Source: Bacillus luti
GTDB taxonomy: Bacteria; Bacillota; Bacilli; Bacillales; Bacillaceae_G
Length of the DNA: 37,968 bases
Direction: 5' to 3'
Assembly: GCF_001884105.1 (NCBI RefSeq)
Contig: NZ_MACI01000075.1
Coordinates: forward strand, 1-37,968
In this document: piece after piece, positions 14,659 to 23,461 of the stretch
How the letters are laid out: every line of letters starts with the position of its first letter
How positions within the stretch are numbered: the first letter of the stretch is position 1
Notes under the pieces: generated by a model
The model's database searches: none
Told to the model about the DNA's origin: nothing
What the model saw: only the letters and a program-made list of their open reading frames with translations
Translations under genes and position numbers: made by a program

Positions 14659-16026
14659 ATGAAACATTCCTTATTGGAGACAAATCCAGAACCAGGAAAG
14701 AAAGAATCATTGCTTACACGATGTGCAAATGTATTTTCGAGATGGTCTCAGAAATATGTCCCAGATGCCTTTGTTATCGCAGTGCTGCTCACTTTATTTA
14801 CTTTCATTATAGCTTTGTTGATGAATCCCTCAAATCCGTACAAAATCGTAAAATCTTGGGGGGATGGATTTTGGACTTATTTAACGTTTACAATGCAAAT
14901 GGTATTGCTAATGGTTACAGGGATGACGCTAGCTTCTGTCCCGTTTATTAATAGAGGCTTACAGTCTATTGCAAAGTTAGCCGATACACCTCAAAAGGCT
15001 TATACGATGACATTTTTGATCAGTGCAATTGCATACTATATCAATTGGGGACTAGCTGTAGTTGTGGGAGCGATCATTGCGAAGGAAGTAGCGAAAAAGA
15101 ATCCGAATGCACATTTTCCATTACTTGTAGCAGCTGCTTATGCTCCGACAGCCTTATATAGCGCAGGTCTTTCAAGTTCTATTGGCCTGACAATTGCCAC
15201 AAAGGATCATTTTCTTGTAGATATGATTGGAATTATTCCTACCTCACAAACAATCTTTAGTTATTCTACTCTAATTATTTTTTTCGCTCTATTCATCACG
15301 ATGCCAATTATTATTGTACTTATGGCTCCAAAAAGTGGGATTATCAGCTATAAAGCACCTGAAACTGATACAAATTCTTTTGTAAAACCTCCTCAAAAGA
15401 ATTTAACTGTTGCGGAAAAACTAGAATGGACACCGGTTCTAGGAATAGTATTAGGTGCAATTGGCACGTTGTATTGTGTTTATGAATTCGTGAACGGTCG
15501 TAGTTTAGATTTAAATATCATTAATTTGTTTTTCTTGTCACTTGGTTTGCTCCTGCATGGTTCTCTTGGTAACTTTGCACAAGGATTCAAAGAATCTGCG
15601 CAATCCATTTCTCCGATTATTCTACAGTTTCCATTTTATGCGGGGATTATCGCTGTTTTAGGTAGTTCAGGATTGGGAAGCTCAATCATTGAATGGATGG
15701 CATCCATTGCGTCAAAGGATACATTTGATATATTTACATATTGGTCAGCGGGATTGGTGAACTTATTGGCACCATCTGGCGGGGGACAATGGGCTTTGCA
15801 AGGGCCACTGCAGGTCCCGGCAGGATTGAAGTTAGGTGTAGATCCAGCTACTATCGCTATGGCGGTAGGCTGGGGAGACGCATGGACAAATTTGATTCAG
15901 CCGTTCTGGGCACTACCTCTTTTAGGTGTGCTGGGATTGAAAATTAAAGACATTATGGGGTATTGTTTCATTCTCTGCATTTGGGTTGGGATAGTTACAA
16001 GTTTATTGATGTTATTTGTATATTAG
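14659..16026 (+). CDS. atoE: Short-chain fatty acid transporter, AtoE family
   Basis: TIGR00366/SCFA_trans family membrane carrier for acetoacetate, butyrate and related acids. At 455 residues with about 11-12 hydrophobic segments it is full length. Family stretches include YVPDAFVIAVLLTLFTF at the N-terminus, YYINWGLAVVVGAIIAKEVA, and a conserved SGGGQWALQGP followed by AVGWGDAWTNLIQPFWALP. The ATG follows AAAGGAG. It stands alone between a fossil and a terminator, with no CoA-transferase genes in this window. A fragment of a second copy lies at 11830-11940. Confidence 0.92.
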   Translation: MKHSLLETNPEPGKKESLLTRCANVFSRWSQKYVPDAFVIAVLLTLFTFIIALLMNPSNPYKIVKSWGDGFWTYLTFTMQMVLLMVTGMTLASVPFINRGLQSIAKLADTPQKAYTMTFLISAIAYYINWGLAVVVGAIIAKEVAKKNPNAHFPLLVAAAYAPTALYSAGLSSSIGLTIATKDHFLVDMIGIIPTSQTIFSYSTLIIFFALFITMPIIIVLMAPKSGIISYKAPETDTNSFVKPPQKNLTVAEKLEWTPVLGIVLGAIGTLYCVYEFVNGRSLDLNIINLFFLSLGLLLHGSLGNFAQGFKESAQSISPIILQFPFYAGIIAVLGSSGLGSSIIEWMASIASKDTFDIFTYWSAGLVNLLAPSGGGQWALQGPLQVPAGLKLGVDPATIAMAVGWGDAWTNLIQPFWALPLLGVLGLKIKDIMGYCFILCIWVGIVTSLLMLFVY

Positions 16027-16051
16027 CTTTCATAGTAATACAATTAAAATA

Positions 16052-16100
16052 AAAAAACGCTATTCTTTCTGTAAATACATAGGAAAGGATAGCGTTTTTT
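16052..16100. terminator. Terminator after atoE
   Basis: Arms AACGCTATTCTTTC and GAAAGGATAGCGTT (one mismatch) carry A and T runs outside; it works in both directions and touches the transposase fossil. Confidence 0.85.
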
Positions 16101-16446
16101 ATGTCTATTTCTGTATCTGATGAATTACAATTATTTGCTCAAGAATTTTAAAGATTCTTATCTCCAAATATCTTACGAGATATTGCTAGAGATGTTGGTT
16201 TTGTGCAACAAACAGGTAGGTACCAAGCAAGTATTTAGTTACTTTATGTGCTTGGGTGAGTCAAAATGCCACTAAAACTTCTTTCACATGTATGGAATGT
16301 ACAGGGATTTTTTATCCGCAAGCTGTTCTTTATCAAGCTCAGCATGATGACCACTATCAACACTATGGTTAAAAGTATCCAATATGGTATGGCAGAACCG
16401 GGAGTGTTGGAAGTACTACGAGAACTGTTGGACATTATGAATAAGA
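16101..16446 (+). pseudogene. IS231-like (IS4 family) transposase fossil
   Basis: From ATG at 16101 the reading is MSISVSDELQLFAQEF, a stop, RFLSPNILRDIARDVGF, then after a shift LCAWVSQNATKTSF. This is the N-terminal region of IS231-type transposases of the B. cereus group. It holds at least one stop and a frameshift. From about 16305 the text changes to GIFYPQAVLYQAQHDDHYQHYG, which does not look like transposase and may be the tail of another broken gene. No terminal inverted repeats were recognised. The 62-residue frame at 16266-16454 is not a credible gene. Confidence 0.6.
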
Positions 16447-16523
16447 GACAATAAAAAAATCTTCATGGATGCAAGAGGAATTTTTTATTGGGAATAGTAA
16501 GGATGAGGGGAGGTGCATTACAT

Positions 16524-16628
16524 ATGGGAAAAGGTAGAAGTAATAATGCTGGCAAAAAGCAACCAAATTTCGATGATTCATCTAATTTCGCTAAACAAAG
16601 TCAACCGACAGAAAAGAAGAAGAAATAA
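16524..16628 (+). CDS. Short basic protein (34 residues), spore SASP-like
   Basis: A 34-codon gene with a strong ribosome site (GGGGAGGTG, 8 bases before ATG) and a strong terminator two bases after its stop. The peptide starts MGKGRSNNAGKKQPNFDD and ends TEKKKK: very hydrophilic, rich in Lys, Asn and Gln, with no hydrophobic core. Small acid-soluble spore proteins of minor type have this composition and size, but I cannot match it to a named one. Confidence 0.65.
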   Translation: MGKGRSNNAGKKQPNFDDSSNFAKQSQPTEKKKK

Positions 16629-16629
16629 G

Positions 16630-16664
16630 AAAAGGATCTCTCTTTATTAAGAGAGATCCTTTTC
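16630..16664. terminator. Terminator of the 34-residue gene
   Basis: AAAAGGATCTCTC and its exact complement enclose a TTTATTAA loop, with T4 following. Confidence 0.92.
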
Positions 16665-16745
16665 TAGATATACTCATGTTTCAGCACAACAGATCGAGTA
16701 TTCAATCAAATAGTCATAAATGCAAGGTTTAAACTCCTGCTCCCA

Positions 16746-18005
16746 CTACTGCGGAAGCTTCTCTAAATGATGTGCAATATCAATATACATATTGGAATAA
16801 ACTGAATGTATTTCATTACTTGGCGTAGCGTTAGAAGAGAAGTGGACAATTACCATATTTGCTTTCGGATCGATGTAAAGTGTTTGTCCGTAACTACCTA
16901 ACACTTCAAAAGCATCTTGTTCATTGTGCGGAATCCACCATTGATTATGATAAGAAATGGAAGCTCCAGGGCCAACCGCAAGTTCACCTTCTTGGACATT
17001 TTTTATATTTTCAGTAATAGAAGAAGGGAGAATTTGTTTTCCGTTATATTCCCCGTTGTTTAATAGTAATTGTCCAAATCTAGCCATATCTCTAGCAGTT
17101 GCATTTAAGCCAGCGCTTGCTTGTTCTACTTTTGTTTCATCAGTAACGTAATAGGCGTTTTCTTCCATACCAATTTGAGACCATATTCGTTCGCTAACAT
17201 TTTCCGCTAATGATTTATGAGTGATAGTTCGAATAACCCAAGCGAGCGTTTCCGCTGATCCGTTATCGTAAGAAAAATCGGAACCAGGTGGTGCCGTTTC
17301 TTCTGCTTCTCGTAACATATCATAAATTTTCATCGGACCGTCGTAGTTTTTACCTCGAGGTAAAATATTGCTCGCTAAATATAGTTGTGCATCTTGATTT
17401 TCTAACGCTGGATGTTCGTATCCGTGAGTAGGGTACTCTGCAGACACTTGCATGTCCATTAATTGTTGCAACGAGGCATTACCGAACGGTGTATTTTTTA
17501 ATTCTTTTATGTATGTGTCAGCTGTTTTTTCTAAGTCAATACGGTTTTCTTCAGCGAGAGATTGTATAATTGCCCCGGTAAATACTTTTGCTAACGATGC
17601 CATACCATGAGGTTCACTCTCTTTATATCCATTGAAATATCGTTCATAAACAAGTTGTCCATTTTGTACAACGACGAAAGCATCTGTTTTGTTTTCATCT
17701 AAAAGCTTTTTTAGAGGCGTTGTATTTCCGAATCTACGTTCCACAGCAAAATCGTCTAAGTTTTGCAATGCAGTAGGGAAGTGGGAAATTTGATTAGGGT
17801 TATTATTTACCTCGTTAATTAAGGTGAATTCTTTCATATGTGTATACGACCAGCGTAAGTACGGATCATCTAACCAATTTTTTTTCGTTACGTTATTTTT
17901 CGATGGGATTGTTTTATTATGTTTGAAGTATGTAAAACCGAGCCCTGTAATTACAAATATGAATGTAATTATGAGTAAGAGTAGGGGAGATTTTTTTAGT
18001 TTCAT
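16746..18005 (-). CDS. Serine hydrolase, beta-lactamase class C / NylB-like
   Basis: Membrane-anchored penicillin-binding-like serine hydrolase of 419 residues. An N-terminal signal anchor (KKSPLLLLIITFIFVITGLGF) is followed by DPYLRWSYTHMKEF, typical of the 6-aminohexanoate-dimer hydrolase subgroup. The catalytic SxxK is SLAK in GMASLAKVFTGA (about residue 137). The Tyr motif is SYDNGSAE. The usual KTG is replaced by SYGQTLYIDP near the C-terminus, as in NylB-type enzymes. The ATG at 18005 has GGAGGG six bases upstream. A general esterase or amidase at the cell surface is more likely than a true beta-lactamase. Confidence 0.87.
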   Translation of the reverse strand: MKLKKSPLLLLIITFIFVITGLGFTYFKHNKTIPSKNNVTKKNWLDDPYLRWSYTHMKEFTLINEVNNNPNQISHFPTALQNLDDFAVERRFGNTTPLKKLLDENKTDAFVVVQNGQLVYERYFNGYKESEPHGMASLAKVFTGAIIQSLAEENRIDLEKTADTYIKELKNTPFGNASLQQLMDMQVSAEYPTHGYEHPALENQDAQLYLASNILPRGKNYDGPMKIYDMLREAEETAPPGSDFSYDNGSAETLAWVIRTITHKSLAENVSERIWSQIGMEENAYYVTDETKVEQASAGLNATARDMARFGQLLLNNGEYNGKQILPSSITENIKNVQEGELAVGPGASISYHNQWWIPHNEQDAFEVLGSYGQTLYIDPKANMVIVHFSSNATPSNEIHSVYSNMYIDIAHHLEKLPQ

Positions 18006-18065
18006 ATAGGTCCCTCCTTTTTATTTCTATTATAAGTATACGCTTCTATTGAAAGAAATACAAAA

Positions 18066-18099
18066 TAAGGAAAGTAAACGGGGAAGTTTACTTTCCTTA
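18066..18099 (-). terminator. Terminator of the MFS/MarR transcript
   Basis: GGAAAGTAAAC (18069-18079) pairs exactly with 18086-18096. On the minus strand the stem is followed by TTATTTTG. Confidence 0.75.
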
Positions 18100-18105
18100 T
18101 TTATG

Positions 18106-19305
18106 TTAAGCGGATACTTGTCCGTCTGTACGTTGTTTCTTGAATTTTTGTTTTCGTCCGTGTAATCCATAATATAAAAGTAAAGTGAACGCAACGATAA
18201 TAGCTGCGATAAAATACATATTATGATAACTTGATTTTGCAGCGACGATACCTAAAATGAAAGAACCAAAGCCAATACCACTATCAAAGAACGAGTAGTA
18301 AGTAGCTGTCGCAGAACCGCGTCGATGGTTTGGAGCGGCAGTAATTGCAATCGTTTGGAAGCTAGGAATTAATGTTCCGTAGCCTAAACCGATTAATACA
18401 CCTGCGCTTAGGAACCAAAACGGGGTTTGCGCTTGACTTAAAGCGAACATTCCAATTGTGAAGATAATGATAGCTGGATAAATAAGTACATTTTCACCGA
18501 AACGATCAAAGATTTTTCCTGTAAATGGACGAGAAATTACAACAACAAGTGCGTAAACAATAAAGAAGTAACTAGCAACCTCTCCTAAACCGAGCTCTTT
18601 TGCATAAATAGGAATAAAGGATAAAATGCCACTATAAGAAAAGGCTAAAACAAATCCTGTTAGAGCGATTGGGATAGAGGATGGTTCAATTAAGTCTTTC
18701 CAGTTCATCTTTTCTCGTTTTTGTTTGCTTACTGGTTCCTCATGAGGAATATTCACTACTAATCCTAATAAAAATGCGAGTAATGAAAATACCGAACAAA
18801 CAATAAATAGTACAGTAAATGAAAAATGGGAAATAATTGTTAAACCTAAAAAAGGACCAATTACCATTGGCAGACTCATAAATACGCCGTAATAAGCAAG
18901 TGCTTCACCACGTTTATGAGCTGGTGTCACATCAGTTACAATCGTACCAGTTGCAGTAGTTGCCATCCCGAACCCAATGCCATGTAAGAAGCGAAGGGCA
19001 AGTAATAAAAATAAACTTTGCGCACCGAAATACATAACAGTAGCGGCTAAAAATAATGAAAGTGAAATAAATAATATTTTCTTTCTTCCTAAATCATCGA
19101 GCCATTTTCCTGTGAATGGTCTACATAAAACAGATGAAATAAGAAAAACAGTTGCAACTAAACCAATTTCCTCAGGTTTTCCTTTTAGGCCGTCTATTAC
19201 ATAGACGGGTAGAGTAGTCATAAGCATGTAAAATGTTAAAAAGAGAAATAGACTACTAAAACAAGTTCCGAGGAAATCCTTTGTCCAAAGTTTTTCACTT
19301 TGCAT
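18106..19305 (-). CDS. MFS transporter, drug efflux type
   Basis: Twelve-segment major facilitator of 399 residues. The loop 2-3 motif is visible as GKWLDDLGRKK and repeated in the second half as GKIFDRFGENV; motif C-like GIGFGMATTATGT lies in helix 4. The ATG at 19305 is preferred: GGAGGG abuts an earlier ATG (19311) but is six bases from this one. The marR-type gene ends 16 bases upstream, so the pair is one operon under the operator at 19758-19775. Resistance or efflux of a small toxic compound is the usual role of such pairs; the substrate is unknown. Confidence 0.9.
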   Translation of the reverse strand: MQSEKLWTKDFLGTCFSSLFLFLTFYMLMTTLPVYVIDGLKGKPEEIGLVATVFLISSVLCRPFTGKWLDDLGRKKILFISLSLFLAATVMYFGAQSLFLLLALRFLHGIGFGMATTATGTIVTDVTPAHKRGEALAYYGVFMSLPMVIGPFLGLTIISHFSFTVLFIVCSVFSLLAFLLGLVVNIPHEEPVSKQKREKMNWKDLIEPSSIPIALTGFVLAFSYSGILSFIPIYAKELGLGEVASYFFIVYALVVVISRPFTGKIFDRFGENVLIYPAIIIFTIGMFALSQAQTPFWFLSAGVLIGLGYGTLIPSFQTIAITAAPNHRRGSATATYYSFFDSGIGFGSFILGIVAAKSSYHNMYFIAAIIVAFTLLLYYGLHGRKQKFKKQRTDGQVSA

Positions 19306-19320
19306 CGTCATCCCTCCAAT

Positions 19321-19737
19321 TTAATCTAAGTTTTTAATAATTTGTTGTAACACTTGAAATGCTTGGTGTAAATCAGCTTCGTTAATACCTTCTAGCGTCT
19401 TTTCTTCGAAAGAATCAACTTCTTCTTGCCACACCGGAATCATATTTATCGCTGTTTCTGATAAAGAAATGAGTTTCTCACGGCGATCTTTTCCTTCTGT
19501 ACGAATAATCCAACCCATCGTTTCCATACGTGTTAACGTACGAGTCATCGTTGGCGATTCAACATTTAAATACTGGCACAATTCTGTTTGGGTACAAGAT
19601 CCAGTTTGATTAATGCGAAAAATTACAGCCCATTGTGCACTAAACAACCCAGTTGGAGATACGCGTTCATTAAACTTCTTCGTAAACTTTCGAGAAGTCT
19701 GGCTGACAATGTGAAAAAAATGTTGTTTTTCGTCCAT
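19321..19737 (-). CDS. MarR family transcriptional regulator
   Basis: A 138-residue winged-helix repressor. The recognition region TQTELCQYLNVESPTMTRTL is followed by the wing TEGKDRREKLISLS; the DRR of the wing is the family hallmark. The ATG at 19737 has GAAAGGA nine bases upstream and is preferred to 19755. It is the first gene of the operon with the MFS transporter, and a palindrome overlaps its own -10 box, so it should repress itself and the transporter until a ligand binds. Confidence 0.92.
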   Translation of the reverse strand: MDEKQHFFHIVSQTSRKFTKKFNERVSPTGLFSAQWAVIFRINQTGSCTQTELCQYLNVESPTMTRTLTRMETMGWIIRTEGKDRREKLISLSETAINMIPVWQEEVDSFEEKTLEGINEADLHQAFQVLQQIIKNLD

Positions 19738-19757
19738 ATAGTTTGATCCTTTCAAAT

Positions 19758-19800
19758 TAGTTACCTAGCTAACTATATACCTTTTTATTCTTATTGTCTA
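19758..19800 (-). promoter_or_regulatory. MarR operator and promoter of the marR-MFS operon
   Basis: Read on the minus strand: -35 TAGACA (19800-19795), 17-base spacing, -10 TATAGT (19777-19772). The palindrome TAGTTACCTAGCTAACTA (19758-19775) overlaps the -10 and start point, the usual place for MarR binding. Confidence 0.7.
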
Positions 19801-19926
19801 GTAATAGACATGTTGATTTATGTAAAAATTTCGTAGAGGTTTTATGTTGAGAACATACATTCTACATGGTATTCTTTAATTAAATAAAGAATTTTCTTTC
19901 TATTGAAAAGAATGGGGGAACTTGTG

Positions 19927-20829
19927 ATGATTAAGCCTGCAACAATGGAGTTTGTTTCACTATCGAACGGAGAAACGATTGCGTATCAGGAAGTTGGAAG
20001 GCGAAATACAGAAACTCTTGTACTCATTCATGGTAACATGACATCGTCACAACACTGGGATTTAGTCATTGAAAAACTGCAAGGTCAATATCATATTTAC
20101 GCTCTTGATTTAAGAGGATTTGGAAAATCAACATATAATCAGTCGATAGATTCATTACAAGACTTTGCTGAAGATGTAAAGCTATTTATCGATCAATTAA
20201 AACTAGAGAAATTTTCATTAATGGGATGGTCAATGGGCGGTGGTGTTGCGATGCAATTTACAGCAAATCACCCGAATTTTGTAGAAAAGCTAATTTTAGT
20301 AGAATCAGTAGGGATGAAAGGGTACCCAATCTTTAAAAAAGATATTAACGGACAACCGATCGTCACTAGTTTATTAAAAACGAAAGAAGAAATTGCGCAA
20401 GATCCGGTACAAATTGCACCAGTACTAGACGCGATAAAAAATATGAATAAATTATATTACCGTACAGTATGGAATCTATTAATATACACACATAATCAAC
20501 CTGAACCAGATCGTTATGAAAAGTATTTAGATGATATGTTAACGCAGCGTAATTTCGTAGATGTGAATTATGCGCTTATTACATTTAATATTTCGAATGA
20601 ACATAATGGAGTTGTAGAGGGAAATAAACAAATTCATCGCATTAAAGCTCCTACACTCGTCATACAAGGTGACAGAGATTACGTCGTACCGCAAGTAGTC
20701 GGTGAAGAGTTAGCGCAACATTTGCCGAATGCGGAGTTAAAGGTATTAGAAGACTGTGGTCATTCACCGTTTATTGATTGTTTAGATGTGTTTATCAAGC
20801 ATGTAGAGGATTGGTTAGAACAGAAATAA
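19927..20829 (+). CDS. Alpha/beta hydrolase
   Basis: A 300-residue alpha/beta hydrolase. The oxyanion segment is LVLIHGNMTSSQHWD; the nucleophile elbow is GWSMGGG (Ser near residue 111); the acid is the Asp in QGDRDYVVP; and the catalytic His lies in EDCGHSPF. An LDLRGFGKS stretch is typical of the esterase/haloperoxidase/epoxide hydrolase group. The ATG at 19927 follows GGGGGAA; a GTG at 19924 is the alternative. It is divergent from the MarR operon, but no shared operator is seen. Substrate unknown. Confidence 0.9.
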   Translation: MIKPATMEFVSLSNGETIAYQEVGRRNTETLVLIHGNMTSSQHWDLVIEKLQGQYHIYALDLRGFGKSTYNQSIDSLQDFAEDVKLFIDQLKLEKFSLMGWSMGGGVAMQFTANHPNFVEKLILVESVGMKGYPIFKKDINGQPIVTSLLKTKEEIAQDPVQIAPVLDAIKNMNKLYYRTVWNLLIYTHNQPEPDRYEKYLDDMLTQRNFVDVNYALITFNISNEHNGVVEGNKQIHRIKAPTLVIQGDRDYVVPQVVGEELAQHLPNAELKVLEDCGHSPFIDCLDVFIKHVEDWLEQK

Positions 20830-20889
20830 TCCCCGAAATGAAACGTATTGCATATACTATAACATTGTAGGTAAAAGGGGAGAATATCA

Positions 20890-21117
20890 ATGCACCATCC
20901 AGTCTTAATTGCACAGTCACCATATAATCATCATTTATATACAAAAATAATGATTGATCCGATGTATATGCAAGTTTCACCAACTGTAGTTCCTATGCAA
21001 GTGCCGCATCTACTAACAGCTCATGCTCATCTTTACTTATATGGACCATCATTTTATGAGAATCCATATTTTAAGCACTTTCATTACAATGTGAAAGCAC
21101 AAGTTTGGGAAGGATAA
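20890..21117 (+). CDS. Small His/Tyr-rich protein, possibly spore coat
   Basis: A 75-residue protein rich in His, Tyr, Pro and Met (SPYNHHLYTKIMIDPMYMQV, LYLYGPSFYENPYFKHFHY), without signal or membrane segment. AAAAGGGGAG lies nine bases before the ATG and a strong terminator follows. Such composition is common in Bacillus spore coat proteins. CATATACTA about 30 bases upstream fits a sigma-K -10 box (CATANNNTA), but the matching -35 is not convincing. I do not recognise the family. Confidence 0.7.
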   Translation: MHHPVLIAQSPYNHHLYTKIMIDPMYMQVSPTVVPMQVPHLLTAHAHLYLYGPSFYENPYFKHFHYNVKAQVWEG

Positions 21118-21154
21118 GAAGCTAAAAGGTTCATTCTTTTAGCTTCTTTTTTTT
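21118..21154 (+). terminator. Terminator of the His/Tyr-rich gene
   Basis: GAAGCTAAAAG and its exact complement enclose a 7-base loop, followed by eight T. Confidence 0.92.
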
Positions 21155-21229
21155 ATTATTGTGAATATTTTGTACACGCATTTGCAGAAACAGTTTATAA
21201 TGGAAAGCGGAAGAAGGTGAGGGAAGAGG

Positions 21230-22426
21230 ATGTCAATGCGTTTTACATTTTGGATTATGGCTGGGGTTGCAGCAATTTCTGGTTTATCGCAAGGAATGTT
21301 ACTACCTACAATCGCCATGATTTTTGAACAAGAAGGAGTTAGTTCAAGTATTAACGGTATTCATGCGACGGCATTATACATCGGGATATTATTTATTTCA
21401 CCGTTTCTTGAAAAACCGATGCAAAGGTTTGGAATGAAACCAATTATCGTAATTGGTGTTTTTCTCGTTATTATTTCATTATTCTTTTTCACAAAAATAT
21501 TTTCATTTTGGGTATGGTTTATTCTTAGATTCTTAGTTGGCGTTGGAGATCATATGCTTCATGTCGGAACACAAACATGGATTACAACAACATCGGACCC
21601 TAGTAAAATAGGCAGACAAGTATCGATATACGGCGTATTCTGCGGAATTGGTTTTGCAATTGGCCCTTATTTGGCAAGTACAGTTCAGTACGGCCTAGCA
21701 ACGCCATTTATCGTATCTACTATACTGTGCTTAATAGGGTGGATTTTACTATTACCAACGAAAAATGCATTCCCAGCACAAGATAAAACGAATACGGAAA
21801 GTGAATCATCATTTTCTCGTTATAAACAAGTCGTTGGATTAGCTGGGATTGCACTTATTGGTCCACTTGCATATGGTGTGCTTGAAGCAATGTTAAATAG
21901 TAACTTACCAGTATACGCACTTCGCCAAGGGTGGTCTGTATCAGATGTTTCTTTCTTAATACCAGCATTCGCGATTGGAGGTATTATTACACAAATTCCG
22001 CTCGGTATATTGAGTGATAAATATGGAAGAGACCGTATATTAACGTGGACGTTCAGCATAAGTACGGGTATTTTCTTGCTTGCGGCAGTATTTGATCAAT
22101 ATTACTGGATCGTCTTTGCCTGTATGCTTTTAGCTGGTATGGTCATCGGATCGTGCTTCTCTTTAGGACTTGGATTTATGACTGATCTATTACCGAGACA
22201 CTTACTACCAGCAGGTAATATATTATCTGGAATCGCCTTCAGTTTAGGAAGTATTATAGGACCTGTATTAGGAGGCGTATTTATAGAAAAAATACAGTAT
22301 ACAAGCTTTTTTATTGCGGTTATGATTATAATGGGAATTCTCGCAATGGTATATATAATCTACATGAAGAATCAATTCGCATCAAGAAAAATAGAAAGTA
22401 GGTTAGGTCATGACAAAACAACCTAA
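21230..22426 (+). CDS. MFS transporter
   Basis: A major facilitator of 398 residues with about 12 membrane segments. It opens [20 protein letters not shown] and has a loop motif [11 protein letters not shown] in the first half and [13 protein letters not shown] in the second (a good motif A). [18 protein letters not shown] replaces the usual helix-4 motif. The ATG follows GGTGAGGGAAGAGG. It overlaps the NETI gene by 17 bases, so the two are cotranscribed. No substrate can be assigned. Confidence 0.9.
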   Translation: MSMRFTFWIMAGVAAISGLSQGMLLPTIAMIFEQEGVSSSINGIHATALYIGILFISPFLEKPMQRFGMKPIIVIGVFLVIISLFFFTKIFSFWVWFILRFLVGVGDHMLHVGTQTWITTTSDPSKIGRQVSIYGVFCGIGFAIGPYLASTVQYGLATPFIVSTILCLIGWILLLPTKNAFPAQDKTNTESESSFSRYKQVVGLAGIALIGPLAYGVLEAMLNSNLPVYALRQGWSVSDVSFLIPAFAIGGIITQIPLGILSDKYGRDRILTWTFSISTGIFLLAAVFDQYYWIVFACMLLAGMVIGSCFSLGLGFMTDLLPRHLLPAGNILSGIAFSLGSIIGPVLGGVFIEKIQYTSFFIAVMIIMGILAMVYIIYMKNQFASRKIESRLGHDKTT

Positions 22427-22610
22427 TAAAAAGAAATTTGAAGTACTCGAAAACGAAACAATTACAGACTGCTTAGCACGTATGGAACAAGAAGGCTACG
22501 CACCGTCACGTCGTATGGAAGAACCAATCTTTCATGAAGTGAAGAAAGACGGCAAAACAGAAGTGGAACCGTGCGGTAGAAAGATTGTTTTTGAGGGGAA
22601 ATTGAAGTAA
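22410..22610 (+). CDS. NETI motif-containing protein
   Basis: A 66-residue cytosolic protein containing [17 protein letters not shown], the motif that gives the NETI family its name, then [16 protein letters not shown] and a C-terminal KIVFEGKLK. The family is short, confined to Bacilli and has no known function. The start lies inside the MFS gene with AGTAGGTTAGG before it. A terminator follows. Confidence 0.88.
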   Translation: MTKQPNKKKFEVLENETITDCLARMEQEGYAPSRRMEEPIFHEVKKDGKTEVEPCGRKIVFEGKLK

Positions 22611-22641
22611 TCCGAATAGCAAATTCTTTTATGGTATAGAG

Positions 22642-22675
22642 CCACCCAATTCATTTGAGTTGGGTGGTTTTTTTA
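22642..22675 (+). terminator. Terminator of the MFS-NETI operon
   Basis: CCACCCAA pairs with TTGGGTGG, followed by seven T. Confidence 0.9.
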
Positions 22676-22889
22676 CAATTCACAAAAAATAAGCTCATGC
22701 GGAAGGGTTTACTATACAAAAATGTAAAAGTAAATTGAAAAGTCCGTAATGGATAGAATTTCGGCGCGGGGACATGAATTATAAAGACACATATTTATAC
22801 CTTTGTAGGAACGAACAATTATACAAAAGTAGGATGATTTAAAACATATGTATTTGTATTATAAAAATATGAAAGGGGGTATGAATATA

Positions 22890-23348
22890 ATGATACAAAG
22901 CATATATGAAACTCATTTACATGTAAGAAATTTAGAAAAGGCGATAAATTTCTATCAAAATAAATTAGGTTTATCATTAGCAAAAAAACTATTGAAAAGA
23001 CGAGTTGCATTCTTTTGGGTAGGAGAAAATAAAAAACAAATGCTTGGATTATGGGAAGTACATACAAATGAAGAGTTTGAGACGAAACACTTCGCTTTTC
23101 GTGTAGATTTAGAGTTTTTAAAGACTTCTAAATTGTGGTTAGAGGAGCGTGGAATAGAGGTGATAGGAAGTCAGGGGAAAGGAAATGAAGAGCCGATTGT
23201 TCAAAGGTGGATGCCAGCTGCAAGCGTATATTTTTTAGATTGTGATGGAAATAAATTAGAGTTTATTTCTATACTAGATGATGATCCAGATGAATTTGAA
23301 TATGCAACGTATTTAAGTGAATGGAATGCGGAGCACCAAGAAAAATAA
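22890..23348 (+). CDS. VOC family protein (glyoxalase/bleomycin-resistance fold)
   Basis: A 152-residue protein with two VOC half-motifs: ETHLHVRNLEKAINFYQNKLGL at the N-terminus and SVYFLDCDGNKLEFIS at the C-terminus. The His of the first, His in TKHFAFRV and Glu in KLEFIS are at the usual metal-ligand places. AAAGGGGG sits ten bases before the ATG at 22890; the longer frame to 22848 runs through the ribosome site. VOC proteins include dioxygenases, isomerases and resistance proteins; no specific role can be assigned. Bases 22676-22847 hold no gene. Confidence 0.87.
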   Translation: MIQSIYETHLHVRNLEKAINFYQNKLGLSLAKKLLKRRVAFFWVGENKKQMLGLWEVHTNEEFETKHFAFRVDLEFLKTSKLWLEERGIEVIGSQGKGNEEPIVQRWMPAASVYFLDCDGNKLEFISILDDDPDEFEYATYLSEWNAEHQEK

Positions 23349-23406
23349 AGTTTAATCAGTAGAAGTTTTATAGCTTTGGATTTTGTTAAATAGATAGAGA
23401 CAAATA

Positions 23407-23446
23407 AAATCCCTCAAGAAAAGGCATGTTCTTGAAGGATTTTTTA
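23407..23446. terminator. Bidirectional terminator between VOC and SLH genes
   Basis: AAATCCCTCAAGAA pairs with TTCTTGAAGGATTT (one mismatch), followed by T-rich sequence on the + strand. It lies between convergent genes. Confidence 0.75.
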
Positions 23447-23461
23447 TGCTTTATATATTTA

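Noticed and set aside
16266-16454. 62-residue + strand frame and 63-residue - strand frame at 16244-16435
   Set aside because: Both overlap the decayed transposase and have no ribosome site.
20795-20983. 62-residue minus-strand frame
   Set aside because: It runs antisense to the end of the hydrolase gene and the start of the His/Tyr-rich gene and lacks a ribosome site.
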